A stretch of DNA of 37,369 nt from Hyphomicrobiales bacterium (lineage in GTDB: Bacteria > Pseudomonadota > Alphaproteobacteria > Rhizobiales > Xanthobacteraceae), in the NCBI GenBank assembly GCA_019075925.1, contig JAGXAC010000012.1, forward strand, positions 1-37,369, in the 5' to 3' direction. The notes beneath the pieces were generated by a model that was given only the letters and a program-made list of their open reading frames with translations, was not told where the DNA came from and ran no database searches. Positions 25,453 to 33,155 of this stretch are shown here, piece after piece; positions within the stretch are counted from its first letter, which is position 1; each line of letters starts with the position of its first letter. The translations under genes were made by a program, and so were the position numbers.

Positions 25453-26190
25453 TCAAATCATGGCCATTCCACCGTTGACGTGCAACGTCTGACCGGTGAC
25501 GTAGCCGGCCTCATTCGCAGCCAGAAAAGCGACCGCGGCGGCCACCTCATCGACGGTGCCCGCGCGATTTGCCGGTATCCTCGCCAGGATGCTTTCCCGC
25601 TGCTTGGCATTGAGCTTTTCAGTCATCGGTGTGACGACAAATCCCGGCGCTACGCAATTGGCGGTGACGCCGCGCTTGGCATATTCCTGCGCAATGGATT
25701 TGATCATGCCGGTGATCCCGGCTTTCGCGGCGACGTAGTTTGCCTGACCGGGATTTCCCGTCGCACCGACCACCGACGTGATGGCGACGATGCGACCGAA
25801 ACGCCGGCGCATCATGCCACGGACGGCGGTGCGCGCGAGGCGAAAGGTGGCCGAGAGATTAATCGCGATCACCTGATCCCAATCCTCGTCGCGCAGCTGC
25901 ACAAAAAGATTGTCGCGGGTTACCCCGGCATTGGCGACCAGGATGTCGAGCTGCCCCATTGCCTGTTCGGCGCTGGGCACCAACGCTTCCGTGGCGGCGG
26001 TATCGGCGAGATTGCACGGCAGCACGTGTACGCGGACATCAAGGCTGGCGGCCAGCTCATCGAGGGCTTCGCGCCGTGTGCCGGAGATGGCGACCGTCGC
26101 CCCCTGCGCATGCAGGGTGCGGGCGATGGCGCCACCGATGGGACCGCTGGCGCCCGTGATCAATGCCGTCTTGCCGGTAAGATCAAACAT
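25453..26190 (-). CDS. fabG: 3-oxoacyl-ACP reductase FabG
   Basis: The NADPH-dependent ketoreductase of fatty-acid elongation. A 245-residue short-chain dehydrogenase with a nucleotide loop at residues 13-19 that reads GASGPIG, where the usual form is GASGGIG. It also has NAG (87-89), N111, S139 in ITSVVGATGN, Y152 and K156 in YVAAKAG, and the C-terminal GYVTGQTLHVNGGMAMI. The proline in the glycine-rich loop is a small oddity. The start at 26190 has a GAGGA site just upstream. It lies 22 bases after fabD and is surely cotranscribed with it. Confidence 0.95.
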   Translation of the reverse strand: MFDLTGKTALITGASGPIGGAIARTLHAQGATVAISGTRREALDELAASLDVRVHVLPCNLADTAATEALVPSAEQAMGQLDILVANAGVTRDNLFVQLRDEDWDQVIAINLSATFRLARTAVRGMMRRRFGRIVAITSVVGATGNPGQANYVAAKAGITGMIKSIAQEYAKRGVTANCVAPGFVVTPMTEKLNAKQRESILARIPANRAGTVDEVAAAVAFLAANEAGYVTGQTLHVNGGMAMI

Positions 26191-26212
26191 AGCGTCCTCG
26201 CAAGGTGAACGA

Positions 26213-27157
26213 TTAAACCACAGCCGTCTTGTATCGGGCGATGTCGTCAGGCGTGCCGATCGAGTAAGCACTGGCGGTTTCCACAATACGCTTGATCAGA
26301 CCGGTAAGAACTTTGCCAGCGCCGACCTCGTAAAACACCGTCACACCCGATTTCGCCATGTAAAGAGCGGACTCGCGCCAGCGCACGGTGCTCGTTACCT
26401 GGGTGACCAGCGAGCGGACGATGGCGCCGGGGTCGCTGATCGGTTCGGCGAGCACATTTGCAACCAACGGCACGCTTGGCGGTTTGAGCGAAACCTCGGC
26501 AAGTGCCTGCGCCATGGCGTCGGCCGCCGGCTGCATCAGGGCGCAATGAAACGGCGCGGACACCGGTAAAAGCATTGCGCGCTTGACGCCGCGGGCCTTG
26601 GCGATTTCGACGGCGCGTTCGACGGCCGCCTTTGCCCCGGACAAGACCACTTGTCCGCCACCGTTGTCGTTGGCGGCTGCACAAACGCCGACGGACGCGG
26701 CTTCAGCGGCAATCGATTTCGCCGCGTCGAGCTCGACGCCGATGAGCGCGGCCATGGCGCCGGCTCCGACCGGCACCGCCTTTTGCATGGCGCGGCCGCG
26801 GATACGCAGAAGCCGCGCCGCATCGGCGATAGTCAGGGATCCGGCGGCAGCGAGCGCGGAATATTCGCCTAATGAGTGCCCCGCGACGAAAGCGGCATCG
26901 CGACCGAGAGCGACGCCCGCTTCGTCTTCAAGCACGCGCATGGCAGCGAGCGAAACCGCCATCAGCGCCGGCTGGGCGTTTTCCGTTAACGTGAGCGTTT
27001 CCGCGGGGCCGTCCCACATGATTTGGCTGAGATTTTCGCCAAGCGCGGCGTCGACTTCCTCGAACACCCGGCGCGCCGGCGCGAAAGCTTCGCCAAGCGC
27101 CTTGCCCATGCCCACGGCCTGACTGCCCTGGCCGGGAAAAACGAAAGCCACTGTCAT
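26213..27157 (-). CDS. fabD: Malonyl-CoA:ACP transacylase FabD
   Basis: Moves malonyl from CoA to ACP to supply chain extension. The 314-residue protein begins MTVAFVFPGQGSQAVGMGKAL. It has the nucleophile S95 in GHSLGEYSAL, the ENAQPALMAVS segment, catalytic H204 in VSAPFHCALM and the GAGKVLTGLIKR end. The ATG at 27157 fits the family start, and the longer frame to 27280 runs into regulatory sequence. It is the first gene of the fab cluster. Its leader holds a palindrome and a hairpin over the ribosome-binding site, described separately. Confidence 0.96.
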   Translation of the reverse strand: MTVAFVFPGQGSQAVGMGKALGEAFAPARRVFEEVDAALGENLSQIMWDGPAETLTLTENAQPALMAVSLAAMRVLEDEAGVALGRDAAFVAGHSLGEYSALAAAGSLTIADAARLLRIRGRAMQKAVPVGAGAMAALIGVELDAAKSIAAEAASVGVCAAANDNGGGQVVLSGAKAAVERAVEIAKARGVKRAMLLPVSAPFHCALMQPAADAMAQALAEVSLKPPSVPLVANVLAEPISDPGAIVRSLVTQVTSTVRWRESALYMAKSGVTVFYEVGAGKVLTGLIKRIVETASAYSIGTPDDIARYKTAVV

Positions 27158-27162
27158 CTCAT

Positions 27163-27178
27163 GCCCCTGGGAAGGGGC
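27163..27178 (-). promoter_or_regulatory. Hairpin covering the fabD ribosome-binding site
   Basis: In the minus-strand transcript GCCCC, a six-base loop and GGGGC form a perfect 5-base stem ending 5 bases before the fabD ATG. The AGGGG that would serve as Shine-Dalgarno is in the 3' arm and loop edge, so pairing would hide it. The structure is visible; translational control is inferred. It also depends on the transcript starting upstream of 27178. Confidence 0.35.
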
Positions 27179-27180
27179 GA

Positions 27181-27207
27181 AAGATACCGCGGTATCCATC
27201 CTGTCAA
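27181..27207 (-). promoter_or_regulatory. Candidate fabD promoter with perfect 14-base palindrome
   Basis: On the minus strand a consensus -35 TTGACA (27202-27207) is followed 15 bases later by TATCTT (27181-27186), a slightly short spacer. The perfect palindrome GATACCGCGGTATC (27183-27196) fills most of the spacer and part of the -10, an arrangement suited to a dimeric repressor. The regulator is unknown. Confidence 0.45.
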
Positions 27208-27283
27208 GGTAAGAAAGCGACAACCGTAAGTCGGTAACCTTGGCGAACCTCGGACAGCACGTCCGGGCAACCGCCGCCAATCG

Positions 27284-27535
27284 ATGTTGCCAAGTGATTT
27301 TTCAGGTCGCTTTTCACCGGTTAGCAAAGCCGATCTCGATCGCGCACGAGAAGACCCGGCGTTCCGGCACAGGCTTTTGCAGCAAAGCCTGGATGTCCTG
27401 CTCCGCAATCTCCAACGTCAAAATGCCCGCCCGGATCGCGCTGACACCGTTCAGATGCGGGAAGGCGTGACCCTCGCCGTCCGGCTGGCGGAACTCATTC
27501 AGGGCCGTTCCGGCGGGCCATCCGGCACCACCTGA
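27284..27535 (+). CDS. Small helical protein of unknown function
   Basis: An 83-residue product beginning MLPSDFSGRFSPVSKADLDRARED. Its coding signal looks real: GC-rich third positions and a composition unlike a random frame. Two predicted helices (about residues 16-48, rich in Arg, Leu and Gln, and about 55-75, MREGVTLAVRLAELIQG) suggest a small alpha-helical, possibly coiled-coil, cytoplasmic protein. I recall similar short proteins before rpsF in related genomes but know no function. It diverges from fabD and ends 217 bases before rpsF. It has no clear Shine-Dalgarno site. An overlapping frame at 27240-27470 has no such character. Confidence 0.6.
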   Translation: MLPSDFSGRFSPVSKADLDRAREDPAFRHRLLQQSLDVLLRNLQRQNARPDRADTVQMREGVTLAVRLAELIQGRSGGPSGTT

Positions 27536-27541
27536 TCGACC

Positions 27542-27569
27542 TTGCCTTTCCCGCCGGCCCGCGTATAAG
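27542..27569 (+). promoter_or_regulatory. Candidate promoter of the rpsF-rpsR-rplI operon
   Basis: TTGCCT (27542-27547), a 16-base spacer and TATAAG (27564-27569) resemble a housekeeping sigma promoter. A start near 27576 would give a leader of about 177 bases before rpsF, long enough for ribosomal-protein feedback control. A perfect GC palindrome, CCCCGGCCGGGG, lies at 27587-27598 inside that leader. Confidence 0.5.
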
Positions 27570-27682
27570 GCCTGCTTTCCGCTCGACCCCGGCCGGGGGC
27601 TGAACGGACGGCCGCGCAGAATAGAGATATCAACGCGGTAGGGCCAAATGGTCCGGCGTCCCGTGTTCCCGCCTTCAGAGCA

Positions 27683-27708
27683 TTCGAGCCTTTCCCGAAG
27701 GGTTCGAG
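27683..27708 (+). promoter_or_regulatory. Hairpin in the rpsF leader, possible S6:S18 feedback element
   Basis: TTCGAGCCTT and AAGGGTTCGA pair with a bulge and one G-U pair around a TCCCG loop, 45 bases before the rpsF ATG. Many bacteria control this operon through an S6:S18 complex binding a leader hairpin. The position fits, but I cannot confirm the conserved binding motif. Confidence 0.35.
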
Positions 27709-27752
27709 GGGCTTGGCGCCGAGAGCGAGCGAAGCTGGAAGGAAGGGCATTT

Positions 27753-28238
27753 ATGTCGCTCTACGAGCACGTCTATCTGGCGCGCCAGGATGCTAGCGCG
27801 CAGCAGGTGGAAGAATTGACCGCGCACTTGAAGGGCGTGGTCGAGGGAATGGGTGGAACCGTCGCCAAGACCGAGTATTGGGGCGTGAAGTCGCTGTCCT
27901 ACCGGTTGCGCAAGAACCGCAAAGCACATTTCACCCTGATGAACCTCAGCGCGCCCGCCGCGGCGATCAACGAGATCGAACGGCTCGAACGGCTCAATGA
28001 AGATGTGCTTCGCTATCTGACCATCAAGGTCGAAGAGCACGAAGAAGGTCCTTCGGCAATGATGCGCCGAGCCGAGCGGGACCGCGATCGCGATGAGCGT
28101 CGCGGCGAGCGAGGCGACCGCGGCGACAGGTTCGATCGTGGTGACCGCGGCGACAGGTTCGATCGCGGCGACCGGCCACGTGATCGCGACCGGCGGCCGA
28201 GCGAGGGCTCCGACCAGCCCGAAGCTAGGGAGGAATAA
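27753..28238 (+). CDS. rpsF: 30S ribosomal protein S6
   Basis: Binds the 30S platform with S18. The 161-residue protein has the normal S6 fold in residues 1-95 ([61 protein letters not shown]). It then carries an Arg/Asp/Gly-rich tail of about 55 residues, with the nine-residue unit DRGDRFDRG repeated. Such charged extensions occur in Alphaproteobacteria, but the typical S6 core is only about 95-100 residues. A GGAAGG ribosome-binding site precedes the ATG. rpsR follows after 3 bases. Confidence 0.96.
   Translation: MSLYEHVYLARQDASAQQVEELTAHLKGVVEGMGGTVAKTEYWGVKSLSYRLRKNRKAHFTLMNLSAPAAAINEIERLERLNEDVLRYLTIKVEEHEEGPSAMMRRAERDRDRDERRGERGDRGDRFDRGDRGDRFDRGDRPRDRDRRPSEGSDQPEAREE
28116..28169 (+). 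repeat. Two tandem 27-base repeats within rpsF
   Basis: Two adjacent copies (28116-28142 and 28143-28169) differ at two positions and are in frame. They encode DRGDRFDRG twice, and a partial third copy follows. In-frame repeats of this kind can vary in number between strains through slippage. Confidence 0.8.
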
Positions 28239-28241
28239 TCG

Positions 28242-28493
28242 ATGGCAATGTCACCGCAATCGGGCGGAGCGCGGCGGCCGTTCTTTCGCCGCCGCAAGAG
28301 TTGTCCGTTTACCGGCGCCAATGCGCCCAAGATCGACTACAAGGACGTCAAGCTGCTGCAACGCTTTGTTTCCGAGCGCGGCAAAATCGTTCCGAGCCGC
28401 ATCACGGCGGTTTCGGCGAAGAAACAACGCGAGCTCGCCCAAGCGATCAAGCGCGCGCGTTTTCTCGGGTTGCTGCCCTACGTGATCCGCTGA
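28242..28493 (+). CDS. rpsR: 30S ribosomal protein S18
   Basis: The small-subunit platform protein and S6 partner. The 83-residue basic protein has [63 protein letters not shown], a complete S18 signature. A GGAGG ribosome-binding site lies 7 bases before the ATG. Only 3 bases separate it from rpsF and 16 from rplI. Confidence 0.97.
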   Translation: MAMSPQSGGARRPFFRRRKSCPFTGANAPKIDYKDVKLLQRFVSERGKIVPSRITAVSAKKQRELAQAIKRARFLGLLPYVIR

Positions 28494-28509
28494 GCAGGGA
28501 GACGCCGCG

Positions 28510-29136
28510 ATGGAAGTGATCTTGCTCGAACGTATCGCGCGACTTGGTCAAATGGGCCAGGTGGTGCGGGTCAAGGACGGCTTCGCGCGCAATTTCCTGC
28601 TGCCGCGCGGCAAGGCGCTACGCGCGACGGCTGAGAATCGCACCCGCTTTGAAACCATGAAAGGCGAACTGGAGGCGCGTTCGTCCGCCCTCAAAGGAGA
28701 AGCCAGCCAGGTCGCCGACAAGCTTAACGGCAAAAGCTTCGTCGTTCTCCGCCAAGCCTCGGAATCCGGTCAGTTGTTCGGGTCGGTGTCGCCGCGCGAC
28801 ATTGCCGGCATTCTTGCGACTGCGGGGTTTGCGCTCAGCCGCAATCAGATCGCCCTCAATACGCCGATCAAAACGATCGGCCGGCACGACGTGTCGATCG
28901 CGCTGCATCCGGAGATCGAATCCTCGATCATCCTGATCGTCGCGCGCAACGACGAAGAAGCGGCACGCATTGAACGCGGCGAGGACGTCACGCAACTGCG
29001 CCAAGAGCAGACACCGGAAGAAGCCGCAGTTACCGCGGCGGAAGCATATTTCGATCCGGAAGCCGCCGCATCGATCGAGGCCCGCGAGAGCACCGAGGCG
29101 CCCGAAACGCCGGCGCCTGCTGGCGACGGAAACTAA
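28510..29136 (+). CDS. rplI: 50S ribosomal protein L9
   Basis: A two-lobed large-subunit protein that binds 23S rRNA near the L1 stalk base. The 208-residue product starts [37 protein letters not shown], the standard L9 N domain. The linking helix and the C domain follow ([39 protein letters not shown], ending near residue 150). The extra acidic, Ala/Glu-rich tail of about 55 residues is usual for Rhizobiales. It ends convergent to the haem-motif protein, with 17 bases between. A small ACCGC/GCGGT palindrome sits at the stop. Confidence 0.97.
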   Translation: MEVILLERIARLGQMGQVVRVKDGFARNFLLPRGKALRATAENRTRFETMKGELEARSSALKGEASQVADKLNGKSFVVLRQASESGQLFGSVSPRDIAGILATAGFALSRNQIALNTPIKTIGRHDVSIALHPEIESSIILIVARNDEEAARIERGEDVTQLRQEQTPEEAAVTAAEAYFDPEAAASIEARESTEAPETPAPAGDGN

Positions 29137-29153
29137 CCGCAAGCGGTCCGTCT

Positions 29154-29897
29154 TCAGTCGGGAATATTGTCGCGTGGGACCGGCGCACCTTCGCCCGATT
29201 CACCGGATGCGGCATTGGTTGGCGCTGTCTCGCCTGCCGGAGCCGGCGCGGGCGCGGGCTCTAGCGTCGGCGCAGGAGTCGCAGCAGCAGGCTCCATCGG
29301 AGCTGGCGCGGCGTGCTCGACGGCCGGCTCAGACACCGGTGTCGACTGGCCTTTCATCTCTTTGCGGCCGTTTCGCTTGGTGGTTGCCGACCGCAGAGGC
29401 TCAGTGGGTTCCGGCGTAGCTATGTTCGGCTGCTCACTTGTAGCGGCGTCGTTTTTCGGCCTTGCCGCCTCGTGCGTCTCCCGCCGTGGCTTCGTATTGG
29501 CCGGCTTGCCGTTCTCCGTTCTGGCCGCGCGCCTTGGCGCCGGTCGGCTTGGCTTGGCCTCCTCGGTCGAAACACCGGCGCGTTCCGCTTTCGGCTTTTG
29601 CCCGCGACTTTGTGGCGCGGCACCAATCGGCGATCCCCCGCTTCCACCAAGCACGTAGGCCGCCAGCGCGGCCGCCTGGTCACGATTGGTGGTGTAATGT
29701 TCGTCCAGGAAATCGACCAGTGCCGAACTGCTCTTATGGGAAAGCCCGTGCGCGGCCTTGTGACACTCTGCGCAGGCACTGGCGAAGATTTGGGACGCCG
29801 ATTTGCCCTGATCGAGGTTGGTCTGGGCGTGCCCCAACCCCGGCGCCAAAGTCCCGAGCAAGCCAATTATCGGCGCAAAATAGCGGATCACCCTCAA
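29154..29897 (-). CDS. Exported protein with a single cytochrome c haem motif
   Basis: A 247-residue protein with a signal peptide (about residues 1-24, ending GHA) and a short region (about 26-90) holding one CAECH haem-attachment motif (C42, C45, H46). A long Ala/Pro/Glu/Lys-rich disordered tail follows (about 90-247). The opening QTNLDQGKSASQIFASACAECHKAAHG and AAALAAYVL look like a small c-type cytochrome. However, the region has no methionine to serve as distal ligand. H50, H54 and H67 are the other histidines. It is probably periplasmic, and electron partners are unknown. A structural or sensory haem protein is an alternative. Confidence 0.72.
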   Translation of the reverse strand: MRVIRYFAPIIGLLGTLAPGLGHAQTNLDQGKSASQIFASACAECHKAAHGLSHKSSSALVDFLDEHYTTNRDQAAALAAYVLGGSGGSPIGAAPQSRGQKPKAERAGVSTEEAKPSRPAPRRAARTENGKPANTKPRRETHEAARPKNDAATSEQPNIATPEPTEPLRSATTKRNGRKEMKGQSTPVSEPAVEHAAPAPMEPAAATPAPTLEPAPAPAPAGETAPTNAASGESGEGAPVPRDNIPD

Positions 29898-29943
29898 ACT
29901 CCCTGAATCGCAGCAGCCGGAGCTTTCCTTACCCCAAAACCAG

Positions 29944-29971
29944 CCGGAAGTGGCGCCTTTTGCGCCTCCGG
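29944..29971. repeat. Two-part hairpin between the haem protein and cfa
   Basis: CCGGA, three bases, GGCGC, loop CTTTT, GCGCC, TCCGG: two perfect 5-base stems with a 3-base bulge. It lies in the 205-base divergent gap between the haem-motif gene and cfa. It may be an operator or a leader structure; no function is shown. Confidence 0.45.
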
Positions 29972-29993
29972 TGGGATGGGCAGTCTCTGCGCG

Positions 29994-30022
29994 TTGCTGG
30001 TCAACGAGGATTTTGTTTTAAT
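29994..30022 (+). promoter_or_regulatory. Candidate cfa promoter
   Basis: TTGCTG (29994-29999), a 17-base spacer and TTTAAT (30017-30022) sit about 80 bases upstream of the chosen cfa start. The match to sigma-70-type elements is moderate. Cfa genes are often stationary-phase controlled, which cannot be judged here. Confidence 0.4.
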
Positions 30023-30102
30023 AACGGCAGACGCAATATTAGCCCTTACGGATCGACCGCGTGGTCGATTTTTGCCGCTCGTTGACGTGCGTGGAGACGG
30101 CC

Positions 30103-31356
30103 TTGGACAAGTTACTTTCGATTTTCCTTCAACGCTTCATCCGCCACGGTTCCCTCGTCGTAACGACCGCCGGCGGCAGCCGATACACGTTCGGCGACGG
30201 GACCGGTCCGGCACTTGCCGTGCGCTTTACCACCCCGAGCGCCCAGCGCGCGGTGCTGTTCAATCCCGAACTGAGGTTGGGCGAAGCCTATATGGACGGC
30301 ACGTTCGTGATTGATCAGGGCTCGATCGCCGATGTGATGGCATTGCTGCTGCGGCAAGAGCGGATCGGTCCCCCGCGCTGGGCGCTGCCGCAGCGGGCGG
30401 CACGCTATCTGTTCCGCCGCCTCCAGCAATTCAACCTGCGCTCCCGGTCGCGCCGGAACGTTGCGCATCACTACGATCTGGACGGCCGCCTCTATCGGCT
30501 TTTCCTCGATTCCGACCAGCAATATAGCTGCGCGTATTTCGAGAACGCAGATCAATCTCTCGACGACGCTCAGTTGGCCAAGCGGCGCCATCTGGCGGCA
30601 AAGCTTCTGGTCCAGCCCGGCAATGAGGTGCTGGATATCGGATGCGGCTGGGGCGGGCTTGCGCTTTATCTTGCCGAGGTCGCCGGCGCTCACCTTACCG
30701 GCATCACCTTGTCCAAGGAACAACACACCCGCGCCCAGCAGCGCGCTATCGAACGCGGCAGGACGCAGGACGCGGTTTTCCGCCTCGAGGACTATCGCGA
30801 TGTTGCAGGCAACTTCGATCGCATCGTGTCGGTCGGCATGTTCGAGCACGTCGGCGTCGGCTTTTACGACACCTTCTTCCGCAGGGCGGCCGAGCTTCTC
30901 CGCGAGGATGGCGTGTTCCTGCTACACACCATCGGCCGGAGCAGTTCGCCGAGCGTGACCAATCCGTGGATCGCCAAATACATTTTCCCCGGCGGCTATA
31001 TTCCGGCGTTGTCGGAAGCCCTGTCCGCGATTCAGCGCTCGGGATTGGTCGCAACTGACGTCGAAATCCTGCAACTCCATTACGCGGAGACCTTGAAAGC
31101 CTGGCGCGAGCGTTTCCTGGCGCACCGCGAGGACGTCGAGCGGCTCTACGACGCACGCTTCGTGCGGATGTGGGAATTCTATCTCGCATCTTCGGAAATG
31201 GCGTTTCGTGAGAGCGACATGGTCGTGTTCCAGATCCAGATGGCCAAACGCAAAGGCGTCGTACCGCAAACCCGCGACTATATCGGGCGCGAAGAGGCGC
31301 GGCTTCGCACGCTCGAAAACGGCATCTCGAAACCGCTGCGTTTGGCGGGAGAGTAA
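30103..31356 (+). CDS. cfa: Cyclopropane-fatty-acyl-phospholipid synthase
   Basis: Adds a methylene group from S-adenosylmethionine across the double bond of membrane-lipid acyl chains. The 417-residue protein has an N-terminal lipid-binding region, then HHYDLDGRLYRLFLD and YSCAYFENADQSLDDAQ. The SAM motif VLDIGCGWGGLALYL lies near residues 176-190, followed by GITLSKEQ, IVSVGMFEHVG and YIFPGGYIP. I chose the TTG at 30103 because GTGGAG lies 6 bases before it and the protein then starts MDKLLSIFLQRF, as relatives do. A GTG at 30061 is the alternative. A related SAM-dependent methyltransferase cannot be fully excluded. It lies between rplI and dnaB. Confidence 0.9.
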   Translation: MDKLLSIFLQRFIRHGSLVVTTAGGSRYTFGDGTGPALAVRFTTPSAQRAVLFNPELRLGEAYMDGTFVIDQGSIADVMALLLRQERIGPPRWALPQRAARYLFRRLQQFNLRSRSRRNVAHHYDLDGRLYRLFLDSDQQYSCAYFENADQSLDDAQLAKRRHLAAKLLVQPGNEVLDIGCGWGGLALYLAEVAGAHLTGITLSKEQHTRAQQRAIERGRTQDAVFRLEDYRDVAGNFDRIVSVGMFEHVGVGFYDTFFRRAAELLREDGVFLLHTIGRSSSPSVTNPWIAKYIFPGGYIPALSEALSAIQRSGLVATDVEILQLHYAETLKAWRERFLAHREDVERLYDARFVRMWEFYLASSEMAFRESDMVVFQIQMAKRKGVVPQTRDYIGREEARLRTLENGISKPLRLAGE

Positions 31357-31611
31357 CCGCAGCGCGCCATGGTGGGAATCATTGGGCCGTCAAGGGCCTG
31401 CGTATCGTTTGACCGCGGCGCAGCGGATACAGTGGGTAGCGGGGGAAAGCCGTAACGAGCATTTCCCAACGGCCGCCTGCTCGACTATCGACGATTACCC
31501 TCGTGGTTTGAGAGCAACGGTTGCAAGTTCCCCACCCTGGTGCCGTCGTTGAGTAATCCGCGATGTTGTGTCACCGCAAAATAGTCACACGCAGATACCT
31601 TGATCGGGACC

Positions 31612-33102
31612 ATGGCCGTATTCGATTCGACCGCGCGCAAACAATCTCCCACGGAGCCGGCATTCCGCGCGCCGCCGCACAATATAGAAGCCGAGCAGGC
31701 GTTGCTGGGCGCGATCCTCGTCAATAACGAGGCTTTTTATCGCGTTTCCGATTTTCTCGAGCCGAAGCACTTCCTCGAAACCATCCATCGGCGCATCTAC
31801 GAGCTGGCAGGCGGGCTCATTCGCGCCGGAAAACTGGCGACGCCGGTCACGCTGAAGACGTTCCTTCCGCCCGACCTCGACATTGGCGGCCTTGGCGTCA
31901 ATCAATACCTGGCCCGGCTTGCCGCCGAAGCGACAACGATTATAAACGCCGAGGATTACGGCCGAACCGTCTATGACCTCTCAGTGCGGCGCGACCTGAT
32001 CACCATCGGCGAGGAAATGGTCAATCTCGCCTACGAAGCGCCGGTCGACGCGACACCGCACAGCCACATCGAGGAAGCCGAACGCAAGCTCTACGAGCTT
32101 GCCGAAACCGGCCGTTACGACACCGGTTTCCAGCGCTTCGCCCAGGCGCTTACCACCGCCGTGGACATGGCGGCCCACGCCTACCAGCGCGACGGCGGTC
32201 TTTCGGGATTGGCGACTGGGCTGGCCGATCTCGATTCCCGGATGGGCGGCTTGCAGCCGTCCGATCTGATCATTCTAGCCGGCCGCCCGGGCATGGGTAA
32301 GACCGCGCTTGCGACCAACGTCGCTTACAACATCGCCAAGGCCTGGTCGGGCGAGGTGCGCGCCGACGGACACATGGCCACGGTCAACGGCGGCATCGTC
32401 GGCTTTTTCTCGCTTGAAATGTCGGCCGAGCAGCTGGCCACCCGCATTATCTCGGAGCAGACCGGGATACCATCGAACAAGATCCGGCGCGGCGCCATCG
32501 ACGAATCCGACTTTGAAAAGATCAAGGACGTTTCGATCGAGCTGCAAAATTTGCCGTTCTACGTAGACGAAACCGGCGGCCTTTCAATTGGACAACTGGC
32601 GGCGCGCGCACGCCGGCTCAAGCGGCAACGCGGCCTCGATCTCCTGGTGGTCGATTACATCCAGCTCCTGCAAGGCACCAGTCGCCGCTCCAGCGAGAAC
32701 CGCGTCCAGGAAATCACCGAAATCACCACGCGACTGAAAGCGCTGGCAAAGGAGCTGAACGTCCCCATTCTCGCGCTTTCGCAATTATCGCGTCAGGTCG
32801 AAGGGCGCGAAGACAAACGGCCGCAACTTGCGGATTTGCGCGAGTCGGGCTCGATCGAACAGGACGCCGACGTCGTGATGTTCGTGTTCCGTGAAGAGTA
32901 TTACCATCAGATGCGCAAGCCCACGGAAGCGAACCGCGAAAAATTCGCGGAGTGGATGGCCGAGGGCGAACGGGTCGCCGGCAAAGCCGAAGTCATCATC
33001 GGCAAGCAGCGTCACGGCCCTACAGGATCGGTCGAGCTGCAATTCGACGCGGCGGTTACACGTTTCGCCAGTCTGGACTCCACCCACGGCCCGCAATTTT
33101 AG
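31612..33102 (+). CDS. dnaB: Replicative DNA helicase DnaB
   Basis: The hexameric 5'-3' helicase at the replication fork. The 496-residue protein has an N-terminal domain (NIEAEQALLGAILVNNEAF, about residues 24-43, to about 160), a linker helix, and a RecA-like motor. The Walker A motif AGRPGMGKT is at 223-231, then FFSLEMSAEQL, the Walker B strand LLVVDYIQLL, ALSQLSRQVEGRED, and the C-terminal arginine-finger segment KQRHGPTGSV. No intein or insertion is seen. The ATG at 31612 is preferred to a TTG at 31600. The 255 bases upstream (31357-31611) hold no gene that I can see. alr follows after 53 bases. Confidence 0.97.
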   Translation: MAVFDSTARKQSPTEPAFRAPPHNIEAEQALLGAILVNNEAFYRVSDFLEPKHFLETIHRRIYELAGGLIRAGKLATPVTLKTFLPPDLDIGGLGVNQYLARLAAEATTIINAEDYGRTVYDLSVRRDLITIGEEMVNLAYEAPVDATPHSHIEEAERKLYELAETGRYDTGFQRFAQALTTAVDMAAHAYQRDGGLSGLATGLADLDSRMGGLQPSDLIILAGRPGMGKTALATNVAYNIAKAWSGEVRADGHMATVNGGIVGFFSLEMSAEQLATRIISEQTGIPSNKIRRGAIDESDFEKIKDVSIELQNLPFYVDETGGLSIGQLAARARRLKRQRGLDLLVVDYIQLLQGTSRRSSENRVQEITEITTRLKALAKELNVPILALSQLSRQVEGREDKRPQLADLRESGSIEQDADVVMFVFREEYYHQMRKPTEANREKFAEWMAEGERVAGKAEVIIGKQRHGPTGSVELQFDAAVTRFASLDSTHGPQF

Positions 33103-33155
33103 GCCGTTCGCCCGACCCGCTTTACCGCCGCCCCCGCGCCAGCCATAAGGCAGGG

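Noticed and set aside
27240-27470. Alternative 76-codon plus-strand frame overlapping the small gene before rpsF
   Set aside because: Its amino-acid make-up is shadow-like, whereas the 27284-27535 frame has coding-type codon use.
31357-31611. Looked for a tRNA or small gene in the 255-base gap before dnaB
   Set aside because: No cloverleaf arms or CCA-like end and no convincing short frame; only weak GTGT/ACAC repeats are present.
32952-33155. Upstream extension of alr inside dnaB
   Set aside because: No similarity to alanine racemases; the ATG at 33156 has a ribosome-binding site.
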